A stretch of DNA of 64,000 nt, from assembly GCF_014284305.1 (NCBI RefSeq), contig NZ_JACOFW010000019.1:1-64000 (forward strand), given 5' to 3'. Below are positions 45,199 through 56,482 of the stretch, piece after piece. The stretch is from Affinundibacterium seohonense. GTDB taxonomy: Bacteria; Pseudomonadota; Gammaproteobacteria; Burkholderiales; Burkholderiaceae_D. Every line of letters begins with the position of its first letter. The first letter of the stretch is position 1. A model generated the notes under the pieces. It did not search any database. It had not been told where the DNA came from and saw only the letters and a list, made by a program, of their open reading frames with translations. Made by a program: the position numbers and the translations under genes.

Positions 45199-45233
45199 TT
45201 TTTCGACTTGAATCACGTCAACAAATCGAAAAA
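45199..45233 (-). terminator. Candidate terminator after rnr
   Basis: TTTTTCGA (45199-45206) and TCGAAAAA (45226-45233) form an 8-bp stem with a 19-base loop 12 bp past the rnr stop. On the minus strand the stem ends without a long T-run, so it is a weak intrinsic terminator at best. Confidence 0.35.
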
Positions 45234-45244
45234 GCGATCAAGAT

Positions 45245-47704
45245 TCAACGCTTTTTGCGACTACTCTGAACCGTCTTTACTTTGCGTTCGCTACGGCTTG
45301 GGGCAACGCCAACTTTTTTGCCTTTAAGTCTATTCACTGGCGTCTCGGCGTAGGTGCTCATGTCCTTTTGCACTTTACCTGGGATAGACTTAGCTATCTT
45401 GCTCGCAGCACTACGTTTAGTCTGGCGTGGCTCAACAACTTCTTCCAACTCGCGTGTTTTGGGGAATCTATTGGGCACCGCACTGGTCGCTAAGGACAAG
45501 TCAATTTTTCGCGCATCAATATCAACTCGGCTCACCACGACTTTAACCTTATCCGTCAATTGATAACGCTTACCGCTGCGTTCACCTCGCAGTTCATGAC
45601 GCGCTTCATCGAATTGAAAATAATCTGCGCCAAGCTCAGTGATATGCACTAAGCCCTCTACGAACATTTCATCCAATTGCACAAACAAACCAAATTGCGT
45701 GACGCCTGAAATTGTGCCGGTAAATTCCTCGCCCAATTTACTCTTCATGTAATAACACTTGAGCCAAGCTTCAACATCCCGTGACGCCTCGTCAGCACGC
45801 CGCTCATTGGCAGAGCAATGAGTTCCAAGCATATCCCAAATAGTTTGCTCTTTCTGTTGGCGCTCTTTGCCAGCAGCTCTGTCGACGGCCATTTGTTTGC
45901 GAGCTGCGTTCGAGATGGTGGTATTTAAAATACTAGTATCGATTCCTTTAGGCTCGTACTTTTTACCCAGCAGAATCGCCTTAATCGCACGATGTGTCAG
46001 CAAATCAGGATAGCGACGAATCGGACTTGTAAAATGCGCGTAAGCATCATAAGACAAACCAAAGTGACCAATATTATCTGGGCTATACACCGCTTGCTGC
46101 ATCGAACGCAGCAACATGGTTTGCAATAACTGTGAGTCTGGGCGACTTTTAATCTTATCCATCAATTGCGCATAGTCCGAAGCTGAAGGTTTATCTCCTC
46201 CCATCAGATTTAATCCAACTTGGCGCAAGAAATTACGCACTTGAGTAAGTTTTTCTTTGGTCGGCCCAGCATGAATACGATACACGCCGAGGTGTTCAAA
46301 TTCCTGCAATAAACTTGCTGCACAAACGTTTGCAGCCAACATGCACTCTTCGATCAAGCGATGTGCGTCATTCCGTGTGCGCGGTAGAATCTTTTCAATT
46401 TTGCCCGCGGCATTGGCGACGATATAGGTTTCGGTCGATTCAAAATCAATTGCACCACGGCGGTGACGCGCTTTCAATAACACTTGGAATACTTCATACA
46501 GATGCAACAAATGCGGCACCAAAGGCAGGCGCTTATGCGCTTCCGGTCCTTTGGTGTTACCCAAAATTGCGGCAACTTCGGTGTAAGTGAAACGTGCAGC
46601 TGAATGAATGACAGCAGGATAGAACTGATAGGCTGTCACTTCACCGTCAAGCGAGATTACCATATCGCAAACCAGCGTTAAACGATCGACGTTCGGGTTC
46701 AAAGAACACAAACCATTCGACAGTTTTTCCGGCAACATCGGGATCACGCGTCGTGGAAAATAAACAGACGTACTGCGCAATAAGGCATCTTGATCAATCG
46801 CATCATTCGGTTTCACATAATGACTAACATCCGCGATTGCCACCAACAAACGATAGCCCTTCTCACGGCCAATTTTGCATGGCTCACAATACACGGCATC
46901 ATCAAAATCACGCGCGTCTTCACCATCAATCGTCACCAGTGCGATATCGCGCAGATCAACTCTATCCTCTAAATCTTTAGGACCAACATCGAATGGTAAT
47001 TTACTTGCGGCTTTTTGCGCAGCATCGGAAAATTCATGTGGCACGCCAAACTTACGCACAGCAATTTCTATCTCAATTCCTGGATCATCAATCTCACCAA
47101 GAATCTCAACGACTTTGCCAATCGCTTGTGAATATTTGGTTGGCTGCTCGATCAACTCCACGCTGACAACCTGCCCCGCTTTTGCCTTTCCTGGTGAGCC
47201 TGCTAGCAAGATGTCTTGATTAATTCGATTGTCTTCGGGGGCAATGAGCCAGATACCATTTTCTTGAATCAAACGACCAATGATGTGGGTATTAGCGCGT
47301 TCAAGAATTTCTAACACGCTTCCTTCTAATCGACCTTTTCGATCAGTGCCGACGACACGTGCACTGACCCGATCGCCATTAAGAATACGCCCCATCTCAC
47401 GCTCAGATAAAAACAAATCTGGGCTACCGTCATCTGGTGTCAAGAACCCATAGCCATCACGATGACTGCTGACACGACCAACGATTAAATTATCTTGCGC
47501 CAGTGCAGAAAAATTTCCTAACTTATCCTGCGCGACCTGACCTTCGCGCTCCATTGCTTTCAGTCTTTTTGCCATGCCGTCGATCTCCTCAGGTTTGACG
47601 CCTAATTTTTTTGCAATCGATGCTGCCTTCAAACTTGTTTTTGAAGCACGCAAGACGCCGAGAATATCTTCACGGCTTGGTATAGGATAAAGATGTTTGT
47701 TCAA
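45245..47704 (-). CDS. rnr: Ribonuclease R
   Basis: RNase R is a processive 3'-5' exoribonuclease of structured RNA. The 819-residue protein has an N-terminal winged-helix region, two cold-shock domains (VGRVSSHRDGYGFLTPDDG), the RNB domain with the catalytic aspartates in LVTIDGEDARDFDDAVYCEP, a C-terminal S1 domain (FTGTISGVTQFGLFVQLDEM) and a lysine/arginine-rich tail ending SSRKKR. The start appears to be TTG at 47704; the next in-frame ATG would remove conserved sequence. Confidence 0.96.
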   Translation of the reverse strand: MNKHLYPIPSREDILGVLRASKTSLKAASIAKKLGVKPEEIDGMAKRLKAMEREGQVAQDKLGNFSALAQDNLIVGRVSSHRDGYGFLTPDDGSPDLFLSEREMGRILNGDRVSARVVGTDRKGRLEGSVLEILERANTHIIGRLIQENGIWLIAPEDNRINQDILLAGSPGKAKAGQVVSVELIEQPTKYSQAIGKVVEILGEIDDPGIEIEIAVRKFGVPHEFSDAAQKAASKLPFDVGPKDLEDRVDLRDIALVTIDGEDARDFDDAVYCEPCKIGREKGYRLLVAIADVSHYVKPNDAIDQDALLRSTSVYFPRRVIPMLPEKLSNGLCSLNPNVDRLTLVCDMVISLDGEVTAYQFYPAVIHSAARFTYTEVAAILGNTKGPEAHKRLPLVPHLLHLYEVFQVLLKARHRRGAIDFESTETYIVANAAGKIEKILPRTRNDAHRLIEECMLAANVCAASLLQEFEHLGVYRIHAGPTKEKLTQVRNFLRQVGLNLMGGDKPSASDYAQLMDKIKSRPDSQLLQTMLLRSMQQAVYSPDNIGHFGLSYDAYAHFTSPIRRYPDLLTHRAIKAILLGKKYEPKGIDTSILNTTISNAARKQMAVDRAAGKERQQKEQTIWDMLGTHCSANERRADEASRDVEAWLKCYYMKSKLGEEFTGTISGVTQFGLFVQLDEMFVEGLVHITELGADYFQFDEARHELRGERSGKRYQLTDKVKVVVSRVDIDARKIDLSLATSAVPNRFPKTRELEEVVEPRQTKRSAASKIAKSIPGKVQKDMSTYAETPVNRLKGKKVGVAPSRSERKVKTVQSSRKKR

Positions 47705-47891
47705 AACGATGAAGTCTCTTCTAAATTAAATATGATCATAAAAATGATGACCAAAAATGGATAAACATAGTTTATCGGGTAAAACAAAAAATACCTAGTC
47801 TTTGCCAGAATCGACAATCACGACCCGACAAATCAATGCTGACAGGCGCTGTATATTCTAAAAACTAAAGTGCCGCGCCATTTTAAATACA

Positions 47892-47919
47892 TTGACTTTA
47901 TAAGGCTTTACTTTATAAT
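47892..47919 (+). promoter_or_regulatory. Sigma-70 promoter of tRNA-Leu
   Basis: TTGACT (47892-47897), a 16-base spacer and TATAAT (47914-47919). The -10 is a perfect consensus and ends 13 bp before the tRNA 5' end, with TCGG following as a GC-rich discriminator. Confidence 0.88.
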
Positions 47920-47932
47920 CTCGGTCTCCGTT

Positions 47933-48017
47933 GCCCACGTGGCGGAATTGGTAGACGCGCATGGTTCAGGTCCATGTGCCTTCGGGTGTGGGGGTTCGAG
48001 TCCCTCCGTGGGCACCA
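47933..48017 (+). tRNA. tRNA-Leu, anticodon CAG
   Basis: The 85-base gene includes the encoded CCA (48015-48017). The acceptor GCCCACG (47933-47939) pairs with CGTGGGC (48007-48013). The D arm GGCGGAATTGGTAGACGC is that of leucine tRNAs. The anticodon stem CATGG/CCATG encloses loop TTCAGGT, giving anticodon CAG for CUG codons. A long variable arm (around TGCCTTCGGGTGT) and the TTCGAGT T-loop complete a class II tRNA. It has its own promoter and terminator. Confidence 0.97.
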
Positions 48018-48030
48018 GCATTACTTAGAA

Positions 48031-48058
48031 AAGCCGTTGATTCGTCAACGGCTTTTTT
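48031..48058 (+). terminator. Rho-independent terminator after tRNA-Leu
   Basis: AAGCCGTTGA (48031-48040) and TCAACGGCTT (48045-48054) form a perfect 10-bp stem closed by a TTCG tetraloop, followed by further T bases to 48058. It starts 14 bp after the tRNA 3' end. Confidence 0.95.
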
Positions 48059-48171
48059 ATTTTCAAAGAGCATCTCACTCAACGTCACTCGCTTTTGGCG
48101 TAATCAAACTGCCTGGTAACAATTCACTCAATTTGGTCGATGAATCAAGTGGCAACACCTCAGCAAAAGAA

Positions 48172-48208
48172 AAAAGACGGATATACAAATAAATGAAATC
48201 CGTCTTTT
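48172..48208. terminator. Bidirectional terminator between tRNA-Leu and phosphoribosyltransferase
   Basis: AAAAGACGGAT (48172-48182) and ATCCGTCTTTT (48198-48208) form a perfect 11-bp stem with a 15-base loop. The A-rich and T-rich ends give short T-runs in both directions. It lies 27 bp past the stop of the leftward phosphoribosyltransferase gene and should end the long rlmN-to-phosphoribosyltransferase run. Confidence 0.75.
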
Positions 48209-48234
48209 AGAATTAAATTCAATTCACGATGAAC

Positions 48235-50099
<1,865 letters not shown>

Positions 50100-50102
50100 T
50101 CA

Positions 50103-51254
50103 TCAACCTACAGTTTTTAAAATCCATTGACTACCATCGAATTCGACCATGCGCGTGCATTCAAATTCGTCCTGTTCATTCTCGTGGCCAGGCAGATTTT
50201 GTATCACTACTTCACCTGCTTGGCGCAATTCATTTATTTTATGACGCAATGCCGGATCTGGGCTCCACGGTGCCAAAATCGCGTTCTTTCGCTCCGCAGA
50301 AGGCATCAAACGCGCCAGCTCACGCAAATCTAATGAGAAGCCAGTTGCTGGTCGCGCCCGTCCAAATGCTTCCCCCACGTGATCATAACGACCACCGCGT
50401 GCAACTGCGTTTGGCAATCCAGGAACAAAGGCATTAAACATGACACCACTATGGTAGTGGTAACCACGTAAATCAGCCAAATCAACCGTGACTTTGGCAC
50501 TACCTGCCAAATCAACCAAATAGCTCAACTCGTCCAATGCTATCGCAATCCCATCGAGTTTGGGCAAAATTTCACGGGCTTTTTGAATAATCGCCTTGTC
50601 GCCATATAAAATTGGCAAATCCAATAGAGCTTGACGAACTTCTGGCTGAAAGTCTTTCGTCAACTCTTTTAATGCTGGCAAATCTTTTGCCTCTAACAAA
50701 GCAAATAACTGAGACTCATGGTGTTTGGCTGCAGCATCACTATTCAACAAGGCGCGCAACACTCCCACATGGCAGAGATCTAAACGCACTTCTGAAATAT
50801 TCGCTAATGCCAAAGATGCCAGCATCAGCTCTTGAATTTCAGCATCAGCTTCGAGACCAGCATGTCCATAAATCTCACCACCGATTTGCAAGGGTTCACG
50901 CGTTGCATGCAAACCAGATGGACGTGTATGTAAAACACTACCGGCATAGCACAAACGTGTCACTGATCGGCGATTCAACAAATGCGCATCAATCCGTGCC
51001 ACCTGCGTCGTCATATCAGCGCGCACACCCATAGTTCGACCAGAAATTTGATCAACTAATTTAAAGGTGCGTAAATCCATATCCTGACCAGCACCGGTCA
51101 ATAAAGACTCAATGTATTCAAGTAACGGTGGCATGACTAATTCATAGCCATAGCAACGGAAATTATCTAATAAAACACGGCGCAGCTCTTCAATCTTGCG
51201 CGCTTCTGATGGCAAGACGTCGGCGATGTTTTCTGGGAGTAGCCAATTTGGCAT
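50103..51254 (-). CDS. hisZ: ATP phosphoribosyltransferase regulatory subunit HisZ
   Basis: HisZ is a catalytically inactive HisS paralogue that activates the short HisG. From ATG at 51254 the product has 383 residues starting [20 protein letters not shown], with the class II synthetase-like motifs [20 protein letters not shown] and the [19 protein letters not shown] segment. It is much shorter in the C-terminus than true HisS (58326-59687) and lacks an anticodon-binding domain. HisG is not in this window. Confidence 0.95.
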   Translation of the reverse strand: MPNWLLPENIADVLPSEARKIEELRRVLLDNFRCYGYELVMPPLLEYIESLLTGAGQDMDLRTFKLVDQISGRTMGVRADMTTQVARIDAHLLNRRSVTRLCYAGSVLHTRPSGLHATREPLQIGGEIYGHAGLEADAEIQELMLASLALANISEVRLDLCHVGVLRALLNSDAAAKHHESQLFALLEAKDLPALKELTKDFQPEVRQALLDLPILYGDKAIIQKAREILPKLDGIAIALDELSYLVDLAGSAKVTVDLADLRGYHYHSGVMFNAFVPGLPNAVARGGRYDHVGEAFGRARPATGFSLDLRELARLMPSAERKNAILAPWSPDPALRHKINELRQAGEVVIQNLPGHENEQDEFECTRMVEFDGSQWILKTVG

Positions 51255-51371
51255 AGGGAACAATCTTCAGCAATAGCAATACTACAAACATTAATGGATC
51301 GGGCAAAAACTAGAAAGACTGCAGTTCAAAATGAAATGCAGTCTATCTAACGTCACCCACTTTTAGTACAT

Positions 51372-52268
51372 TTATTTTTTCGGTGCAGCTCCGGCAGCTC
51401 CTGCCCCTGGCGCTTTAAAATATTTAAAGAATTCTGAGCCCTGATCAACTACCATCATATCGCTCTTACTCTTAAAGCTAGCACGATAGGCCTCCAAACT
51501 GCGATAGAACTTGTAAAACTCTGCGTTCTGGCTAAAGGCTTGAGAATAGATTTTCGCTGCTTCTGCATCGCCTGCACCACTGACGGTCTGCGCTTCTTTA
51601 TAAGCCTCAGCCAAAATGACTATACGTTGACGATCCGCATCTGCACGAATTTTTTCTGAATCAGCAAAGCCTGTTGAGCGCAATTCATTTGCCACACGAC
51701 TACGCTCAGCTTTCATACGTTCGTAGACAGAGTTATTAATCTGTTCAACGTAGTCCACACGCTGTAAGCGTACATCGACTATTTCGACACCAATTTGCTT
51801 CGCTTCATCCGTGACTTTTTTACGAATCGCTTGCATCACTTTATCTCGTTCACCAGAAATTACATCACGTACTGAACGCTTAGTAATTTCTTCGTTTAAA
51901 GCAGCTTTCACGATTTGCGATAAACGATCACGGGCACGACCTTCCTCACCACCAAAACTAACAAAGTATAGTTTTGGTTCTGTAATGTGCCATTTCACAT
52001 AAGTATCAACCAAAATGTTTTTCTTCTCAGCAGTAATGAAACGATCTGCTTCTGGGGATTCGATCGTCAAAATACGCTTATCCAAAAACATCACATTTTG
52101 AAATGGTGGCGGCAATTTGAAATGCAGACCAGGCTCACTAATCACAGCCTTAACTTCACCAAGAGCAAACACGATAGCATGCGATCTTTGATCGACGACA
52201 AAAATAGTCGAGTAAAAAACCACGCCAGCAATAGCTAGGGCGATTAAAGAAGAAATAAACTTATTCAT
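51372..52268 (-). CDS. hflC: HflC, membrane modulator of FtsH protease
   Basis: The 298-residue band-7/SPFH protein has one N-terminal membrane anchor (about residues 5-25) and the motifs VVDQRSHAIVFALGEVKAVI, VKWHITEPKLYFVSFGG and VDVRLQRVDYVEQINNSVYERM. With HflK it forms the periplasmic-facing complex around FtsH. The C-terminus is Gly/Ala/Pro-rich and ends in PKK. Its ATG shares one base with the hflK stop. Confidence 0.96.
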   Translation of the reverse strand: MNKFISSLIALAIAGVVFYSTIFVVDQRSHAIVFALGEVKAVISEPGLHFKLPPPFQNVMFLDKRILTIESPEADRFITAEKKNILVDTYVKWHITEPKLYFVSFGGEEGRARDRLSQIVKAALNEEITKRSVRDVISGERDKVMQAIRKKVTDEAKQIGVEIVDVRLQRVDYVEQINNSVYERMKAERSRVANELRSTGFADSEKIRADADRQRIVILAEAYKEAQTVSGAGDAEAAKIYSQAFSQNAEFYKFYRSLEAYRASFKSKSDMMVVDQGSEFFKYFKAPGAGAAGAAPKK

Positions 52269-53524
52269 TAACGTGACTCCCTATCGCGAGAATCGCGAAC
52301 TCGACCATCTTTATTTCCTCTGACTTCGACAGTGCTCATGGTGTCTGTTGGTGCACTATTTGACACTGCAGGCGCATTTGTACGAGCACCGTTTTCACCT
52401 TGCGAATTGAGCTTATCCAAAGGCAAATAAATCATATTGTTGGCGTTTTTTGTATCCATCATCAACTTGGTGGTGCTGGAGAAAATTTGCTGCATGGTTT
52501 CCAAATACATACGGTCACGTGTCACTGCTGGTGCCTTTTGATATTCGACCAAAACTTGCTTAAACCGTGCCGCATTACCCTCGGCGTTTGCGATTACTTT
52601 TGAACGATAACCTTCAGCGTCCTGCAACATACGAGAGGCTTCACCACGGGCCTTTGGAATCACATCGTTCGCGTAGGCCTGGCCTTCATTTTTCTGACGC
52701 TCTTTATCCTGACCCGCTTTTACCGCATCATCGAATGCCGCCTGTACTTGCTCTGGTGGCTGCACTGCCTGCATTGTAACGTTGGTGATTTGCGCGCCCG
52801 AATCATAGCGATCCAAGACTTGCTGCATCAACATGTTCACGTCAAGCGCAACTTTTTCACGACCTTCATAAAGAACAAAGTCCATCTTGCTACGACCAAC
52901 GATTTCACGAATCGCTGTTTCCGCAACCTGACGAATCATTTCTTCTTGATCGCGATTACTATAAAGCCACTTCGCCGCATCTTTCAATTTATATTGAACT
53001 GCAAATTGAATATCAATAATGTTTTCATCGTCAGTCAACATCAAAGCTTCTTTAGCCTGTTTGTTTTTAACGTTATTACGATAGCCAACTTCCACGGTAC
53101 GTACTTGCTGCACATTCACAATCTCGTGCGCCTGAATTGGTGCTGGCCAGCGCCAGTTAAAACCAGGGCTGGTTTGGTAGCTATATTTACCAAAAGTCGT
53201 AACGACACCAGTTTGACCTTCCTGAACGATGAAAAAGCCGCTGATCATCCAGAAGAAAGCTAGCACGGCAACAATCACACCAAAGCCAATTTTTGCGAAC
53301 AAAGAATCCGCAGGCGACCCACCAGCATTACCACCATCACCGCCACCATTTTTACCAAACATGCGAGCGATAGATTGATTGAAATCACGCCACAACTGAT
53401 CCAGATCTGGAGGGCCGTCTTCTGGCTTCTTACCATCTTGCTTATCACCCTTTGACCCACGACCCCATTGAGGATCATTCAAAGAGAGCAATGGCCTTAA
53501 GCGATTTAAAAAAGGAATTCGCAT
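52268..53524 (-). CDS. hflK: HflK, membrane modulator of FtsH protease
   Basis: From ATG at 53524 the product has 418 residues. It has a Gly/Asp-rich N-terminus (NDPQWGRG; DLDQLWRDFNQSIARMFG), one membrane segment (about 80-100), and the SPFH domain with IVQEGQTGVVTTFGKYSYQT, FNWRWPAPIQAHEIVNVQQV and EGQAYANDVIPKARGEASRM. The upstream in-frame extension to 53584 is a hydrophobic stretch not seen in the family. It is co-transcribed with hflX and hflC. Confidence 0.95.
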   Translation of the reverse strand: MRIPFLNRLRPLLSLNDPQWGRGSKGDKQDGKKPEDGPPDLDQLWRDFNQSIARMFGKNGGGDGGNAGGSPADSLFAKIGFGVIVAVLAFFWMISGFFIVQEGQTGVVTTFGKYSYQTSPGFNWRWPAPIQAHEIVNVQQVRTVEVGYRNNVKNKQAKEALMLTDDENIIDIQFAVQYKLKDAAKWLYSNRDQEEMIRQVAETAIREIVGRSKMDFVLYEGREKVALDVNMLMQQVLDRYDSGAQITNVTMQAVQPPEQVQAAFDDAVKAGQDKERQKNEGQAYANDVIPKARGEASRMLQDAEGYRSKVIANAEGNAARFKQVLVEYQKAPAVTRDRMYLETMQQIFSSTTKLMMDTKNANNMIYLPLDKLNSQGENGARTNAPAVSNSAPTDTMSTVEVRGNKDGRVRDSRDRESR

Positions 53525-53595
53525 TCGTTGATTACCCGATAAATTGTTGAATTTAATAACCAAAATAAAACAAAAGAAATACAAACCAAAACATG

Positions 53596-54705
53596 CTATT
53601 CATCAAATACAGCTTCGGTATTGGACTCAAAACTGACGGCTTCTTTTTGCATCAGTTCAACTATTGCGTCACGCAACAAATCAATACCCTGACCATTTTT
53701 TGCGCTTAAAAATACTCTGCTAATTTTACCATACTCATCCCGTTCGATTGCGGGAAGCAAATCAGCCTGATCGATCTTATTCCACACTAACAACTGCGGA
53801 ATGTGATCAGCCCCTATCTCTTTAAGAACATGATTTACTTGCTCAATTTGGTCATTTCTGACCGCACTTCCACCATCCACGACATGCAGTAACAAATCCG
53901 CATGTATCGTTTCTTCCAACGTCGCCCTAAACGACGCAACCAACTGATGTGGCAAATCGCGGATAAAGCCAACGGTATCAGACACAACAATGTTACCAGC
54001 ACCCTCCAAATACAAACGCCGTGATGTTGTATCTAAAGTCGCAAACAATTGATTGGCCGCATACGTGCCAGCCTTCGTTAAGGTATTGAATAAGGTTGAC
54101 TTACCAGCATTCGTATACCCAACCAAAGACACAGTAAAAGTATTACTTCTGCCCCTAGAACGTCGCTGTGTTTCACGTTGCTTATGCAACTTCTCCATCT
54201 TTGCCTTGAGCATTTTCACACGCTCACCTAACAGACGACGATCGGTCTCTAACTGCGTCTCACCAGGCCCGCGCAAGCCAATACCACCTTTTTGCCGCTC
54301 AAGGTGAGTCCAACCGCGAACTAGGCGCGTCGCTAAATGCTGCAACTGTGCCAGCTCAACTTGCACCTTACCTTCATGACTCTTGGCACGCTGAGCAAAA
54401 ATATCCAGAATTAAGCTAGTACGATCAACTACACGTATCTTCAAGTGACGCTCTAGATTTCTCTGTTGCGCTGGCGATAGTGCGTGATTAAAAATGACGA
54501 GATCCAGACTAAGATCAATGACAGCATGAGCGACCTCATCGGCCTTACCTGAACCTATAAACAAGGCCGCATCAGGACTCGATCGCTTACATGCAATGCT
54601 TGTGATAGTCTCAGCCCCTGCCGAAAGCGCGAGCTGAGAAAGTTCATCTAAACTTGCCGCAAAGTCTCCTTTGCCGAAGTCCACGCCAACTAGTGCAGCG
54701 CGCAT
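53596..54705 (-). CDS. hflX: Ribosome-associated GTPase HflX
   Basis: HflX splits stalled or heat-damaged ribosomes. The 369-residue protein has the HflX N-terminal domain (LFIGSGKADEVAHAVIDL; GETQLETDRRLLGERVKML) and a GTPase domain with P-loop VSLVGYTNAGKSTLFNTL, VSDTVGFIRDLPHQLVASF and VWNKIDQADLLP. It lies between hfq (44 bp upstream) and hflK, so it would share a heat-inducible promoter before hfq. Confidence 0.96.
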   Translation of the reverse strand: MRAALVGVDFGKGDFAASLDELSQLALSAGAETITSIACKRSSPDAALFIGSGKADEVAHAVIDLSLDLVIFNHALSPAQQRNLERHLKIRVVDRTSLILDIFAQRAKSHEGKVQVELAQLQHLATRLVRGWTHLERQKGGIGLRGPGETQLETDRRLLGERVKMLKAKMEKLHKQRETQRRSRGRSNTFTVSLVGYTNAGKSTLFNTLTKAGTYAANQLFATLDTTSRRLYLEGAGNIVVSDTVGFIRDLPHQLVASFRATLEETIHADLLLHVVDGGSAVRNDQIEQVNHVLKEIGADHIPQLLVWNKIDQADLLPAIERDEYGKISRVFLSAKNGQGIDLLRDAIVELMQKEAVSFESNTEAVFDE

Positions 54706-54749
54706 ATAAACCTAAAATAAATACAATTACTTAAAAGATTCAACAATAA

Positions 54750-54986
54750 TTACTCTGCTTCAGAATCAGAATTAATACTCACCGCACGAGCTGGAACCAC
54801 GGTAGAGATGGCGTGTTTATAAACCATCTGCGTCACGGTATTACGTAACAACACGACATACTGATCAAATGATTCAACATGACCTTGCAACTTAATCCCG
54901 TTGACCAGATAAATTGAAACAGGAATGTGTTCTTTTCTTAACGCATTCAAAAATGGGTCTTGTAACAGTTGCCCTTTATTACTCAT
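54750..54986 (-). CDS. hfq: RNA chaperone Hfq
   Basis: The 78-residue Sm-like protein has the Sm1 motif [20 protein letters not shown] and Sm2 motif [16 protein letters not shown], with GQLLQ at the N-terminus. It forms a hexamer that pairs small RNAs with mRNAs. The short acidic C-terminus (SINSDSEAE) is typical of betaproteobacteria. GGAG lies six bases before the ATG. A sigma-32-like promoter lies just upstream. Confidence 0.98.
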   Translation of the reverse strand: MSNKGQLLQDPFLNALRKEHIPVSIYLVNGIKLQGHVESFDQYVVLLRNTVTQMVYKHAISTVVPARAVSINSDSEAE

Positions 54987-55015
54987 AACAGCTCCATTGT
55001 GTTGTTGTGATTAGG

Positions 55016-55043
55016 AGTTGGGGACACCTTTTATTATTTCAAG
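55016..55043 (-). promoter_or_regulatory. Sigma-32-like heat-shock promoter upstream of hfq
   Basis: On the minus strand CTTGAAA (55043-55037), 13 bases, then CCCCAACT (55023-55016). The enteric RpoH consensus is CTTGAAA-N11-16-CCCCATNT. The -35 half is perfect and the -10 keeps CCCCA. The predicted start lies about 23 bp before the hfq ATG. In E. coli, hfq and hflX are partly driven by sigma-32. Confidence 0.7.
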
Positions 55044-55106
55044 TGTCCAAAAGATAATTAAGATACCACGAGAAATTAATTTTTAAAATACTTCCAAGAA
55101 ATTTAA

Positions 55107-55142
55107 CGAAGTAAAGTTTGTATCTACCGTTTTTTTACTTCG
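55107..55142 (-). terminator. Hairpin at the end of der
   Basis: CGAAGTAAA (55107-55115) and TTTACTTCG (55134-55142) form a perfect 9-bp stem with an 18-base loop. The der stop codon lies inside the right arm. On the minus strand moderately T-rich sequence follows, so it may be a weak terminator that separates der from the hfq promoter. Confidence 0.4.
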
Positions 55143-56478
55143 AATCTTTGGTAAAAGGATTTTTTCCCGAACGCATTTCTATCCGCAAAGGCGTTCCGGT
55201 TAAATTAAAAGTTTCTCTGAAATGTTTTTCTAGATAGCGTTTATAGACATCGCCAATCGCATCCAACGCGTTACCATGAATCACAATAATAGGAGGATTT
55301 TGTCCGCCTTGATGCGCATAACGCATCTTAGGACGAATCGAACCTTTACGTTTAGGCTGTTGATGTTCGACAGCCTCAATCAGTGCACGAGTCAACTTTG
55401 GCGTCGACAAATTCGCCATCGCCGCTTCATAAGCAGAATCAATCGACTTCATCAAAGGTGCAATACCAGTGGACTTCAACGCCGAAATAAAGTGGAACTT
55501 CGCAAACGTTAGGAAATTTAATTTGCGTTCAATATCCATCTTAATTTCATCACGGCGATCGCTTTGCAATCCATCCCACTTATTCACACCAACGACCAAG
55601 GCTCGACCAGATTCCAGAATGAATCCGGCGATATGAGCATCTTGCTCAGAAATATCTTGTTGTGCATCCAGTAGCAGCAACACCACGTTCGCTTCAGAAA
55701 CAGATTGGAGCGTTTTCACGACCGAAAACTTTTCGATGGCTTCAAATACTTTGCCACGACGACGAATACCGGCAGTGTCAATTAAGGTGTATTGTTGCCC
55801 ATCGCGTTCAAACGGAATTTCAATCGAATCGCGAGTAGTTCCCGGCATATCAAATGCGATTACACGCTCTTCACCCAACAAAGTATTCACTAGGGTCGAT
55901 TTACCGACATTTGGACGACCAACAATTGCGATCTTGATACCCTTTGCAGCATCCAGATTTTCTTCCGGCTCATCTGGACGTGAAGCGTAAGCGATGTTTA
56001 ATGCCTCCTCCACCAAGTCGGTAACACCGTCACCATGCGCAGACGAAATCACATACGGGTCACCCAACCCAAGTTCGTAGAAGTCTGCCGCAACGCTGGT
56101 GTAGCGCATGCCCTCAGCCTTATTCACAACCAACATGACCGATCGACCTGACTTACGCAAAAAATCAGTAATCGTCTTATCGTGCGGCGTCAATCCCTGC
56201 CGACCATCAACAAGAAAAATAATCACATCAGCTTCGGCCACGGCTTGCTTGGTTTGCTTGGCCATTTCGTGCATGATGCCTTCTTTTGCAACTGGCTCGA
56301 AACCACCTGTATCAATCACTAAAAATGGACGTTCACCAACTCGACCTTCACCGTAGTGACGATCACGAGTCAGTCCTGGCAAATCAGCGACTAACGCGTC
56401 ACGAGTACGCGTCAGGCGATTAAACAGTGTGGATTTGCCGACGTTTGGTCGACCGATTAAAGCGATAACTGGTTTCAT
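55135..56478 (-). CDS. der: Ribosome-biogenesis GTPase Der (EngA)
   Basis: Der has two tandem GTPase domains and acts in 50S assembly. From ATG at 56478 the 447-residue protein has P-loops [17 protein letters not shown] near residue 10 and [20 protein letters not shown] near residue 185. Each has its DxxG and NKxD motifs (VNKAEG, VNKWDG), followed by a C-terminal KH-like domain ([16 protein letters not shown]). It lies 4 bp after bamB ends. The sequence upstream of 56478 in the same frame belongs to bamB. Confidence 0.97.
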   Translation of the reverse strand: MKPVIALIGRPNVGKSTLFNRLTRTRDALVADLPGLTRDRHYGEGRVGERPFLVIDTGGFEPVAKEGIMHEMAKQTKQAVAEADVIIFLVDGRQGLTPHDKTITDFLRKSGRSVMLVVNKAEGMRYTSVAADFYELGLGDPYVISSAHGDGVTDLVEEALNIAYASRPDEPEENLDAAKGIKIAIVGRPNVGKSTLVNTLLGEERVIAFDMPGTTRDSIEIPFERDGQQYTLIDTAGIRRRGKVFEAIEKFSVVKTLQSVSEANVVLLLLDAQQDISEQDAHIAGFILESGRALVVGVNKWDGLQSDRRDEIKMDIERKLNFLTFAKFHFISALKSTGIAPLMKSIDSAYEAAMANLSTPKLTRALIEAVEHQQPKRKGSIRPKMRYAHQGGQNPPIIVIHGNALDAIGDVYKRYLEKHFRETFNLTGTPLRIEMRSGKNPFTKDSK

Positions 56479-56482
56479 TAAT

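Noticed and set aside
48061-48210. Minus-strand open frame ending FAEVLPLDSSTKLSELLPG-like residues
   Set aside because: It looks protein-like for about 40 residues but has no start codon, begins after a TAA inside the terminator stem and matches nothing I recognise.
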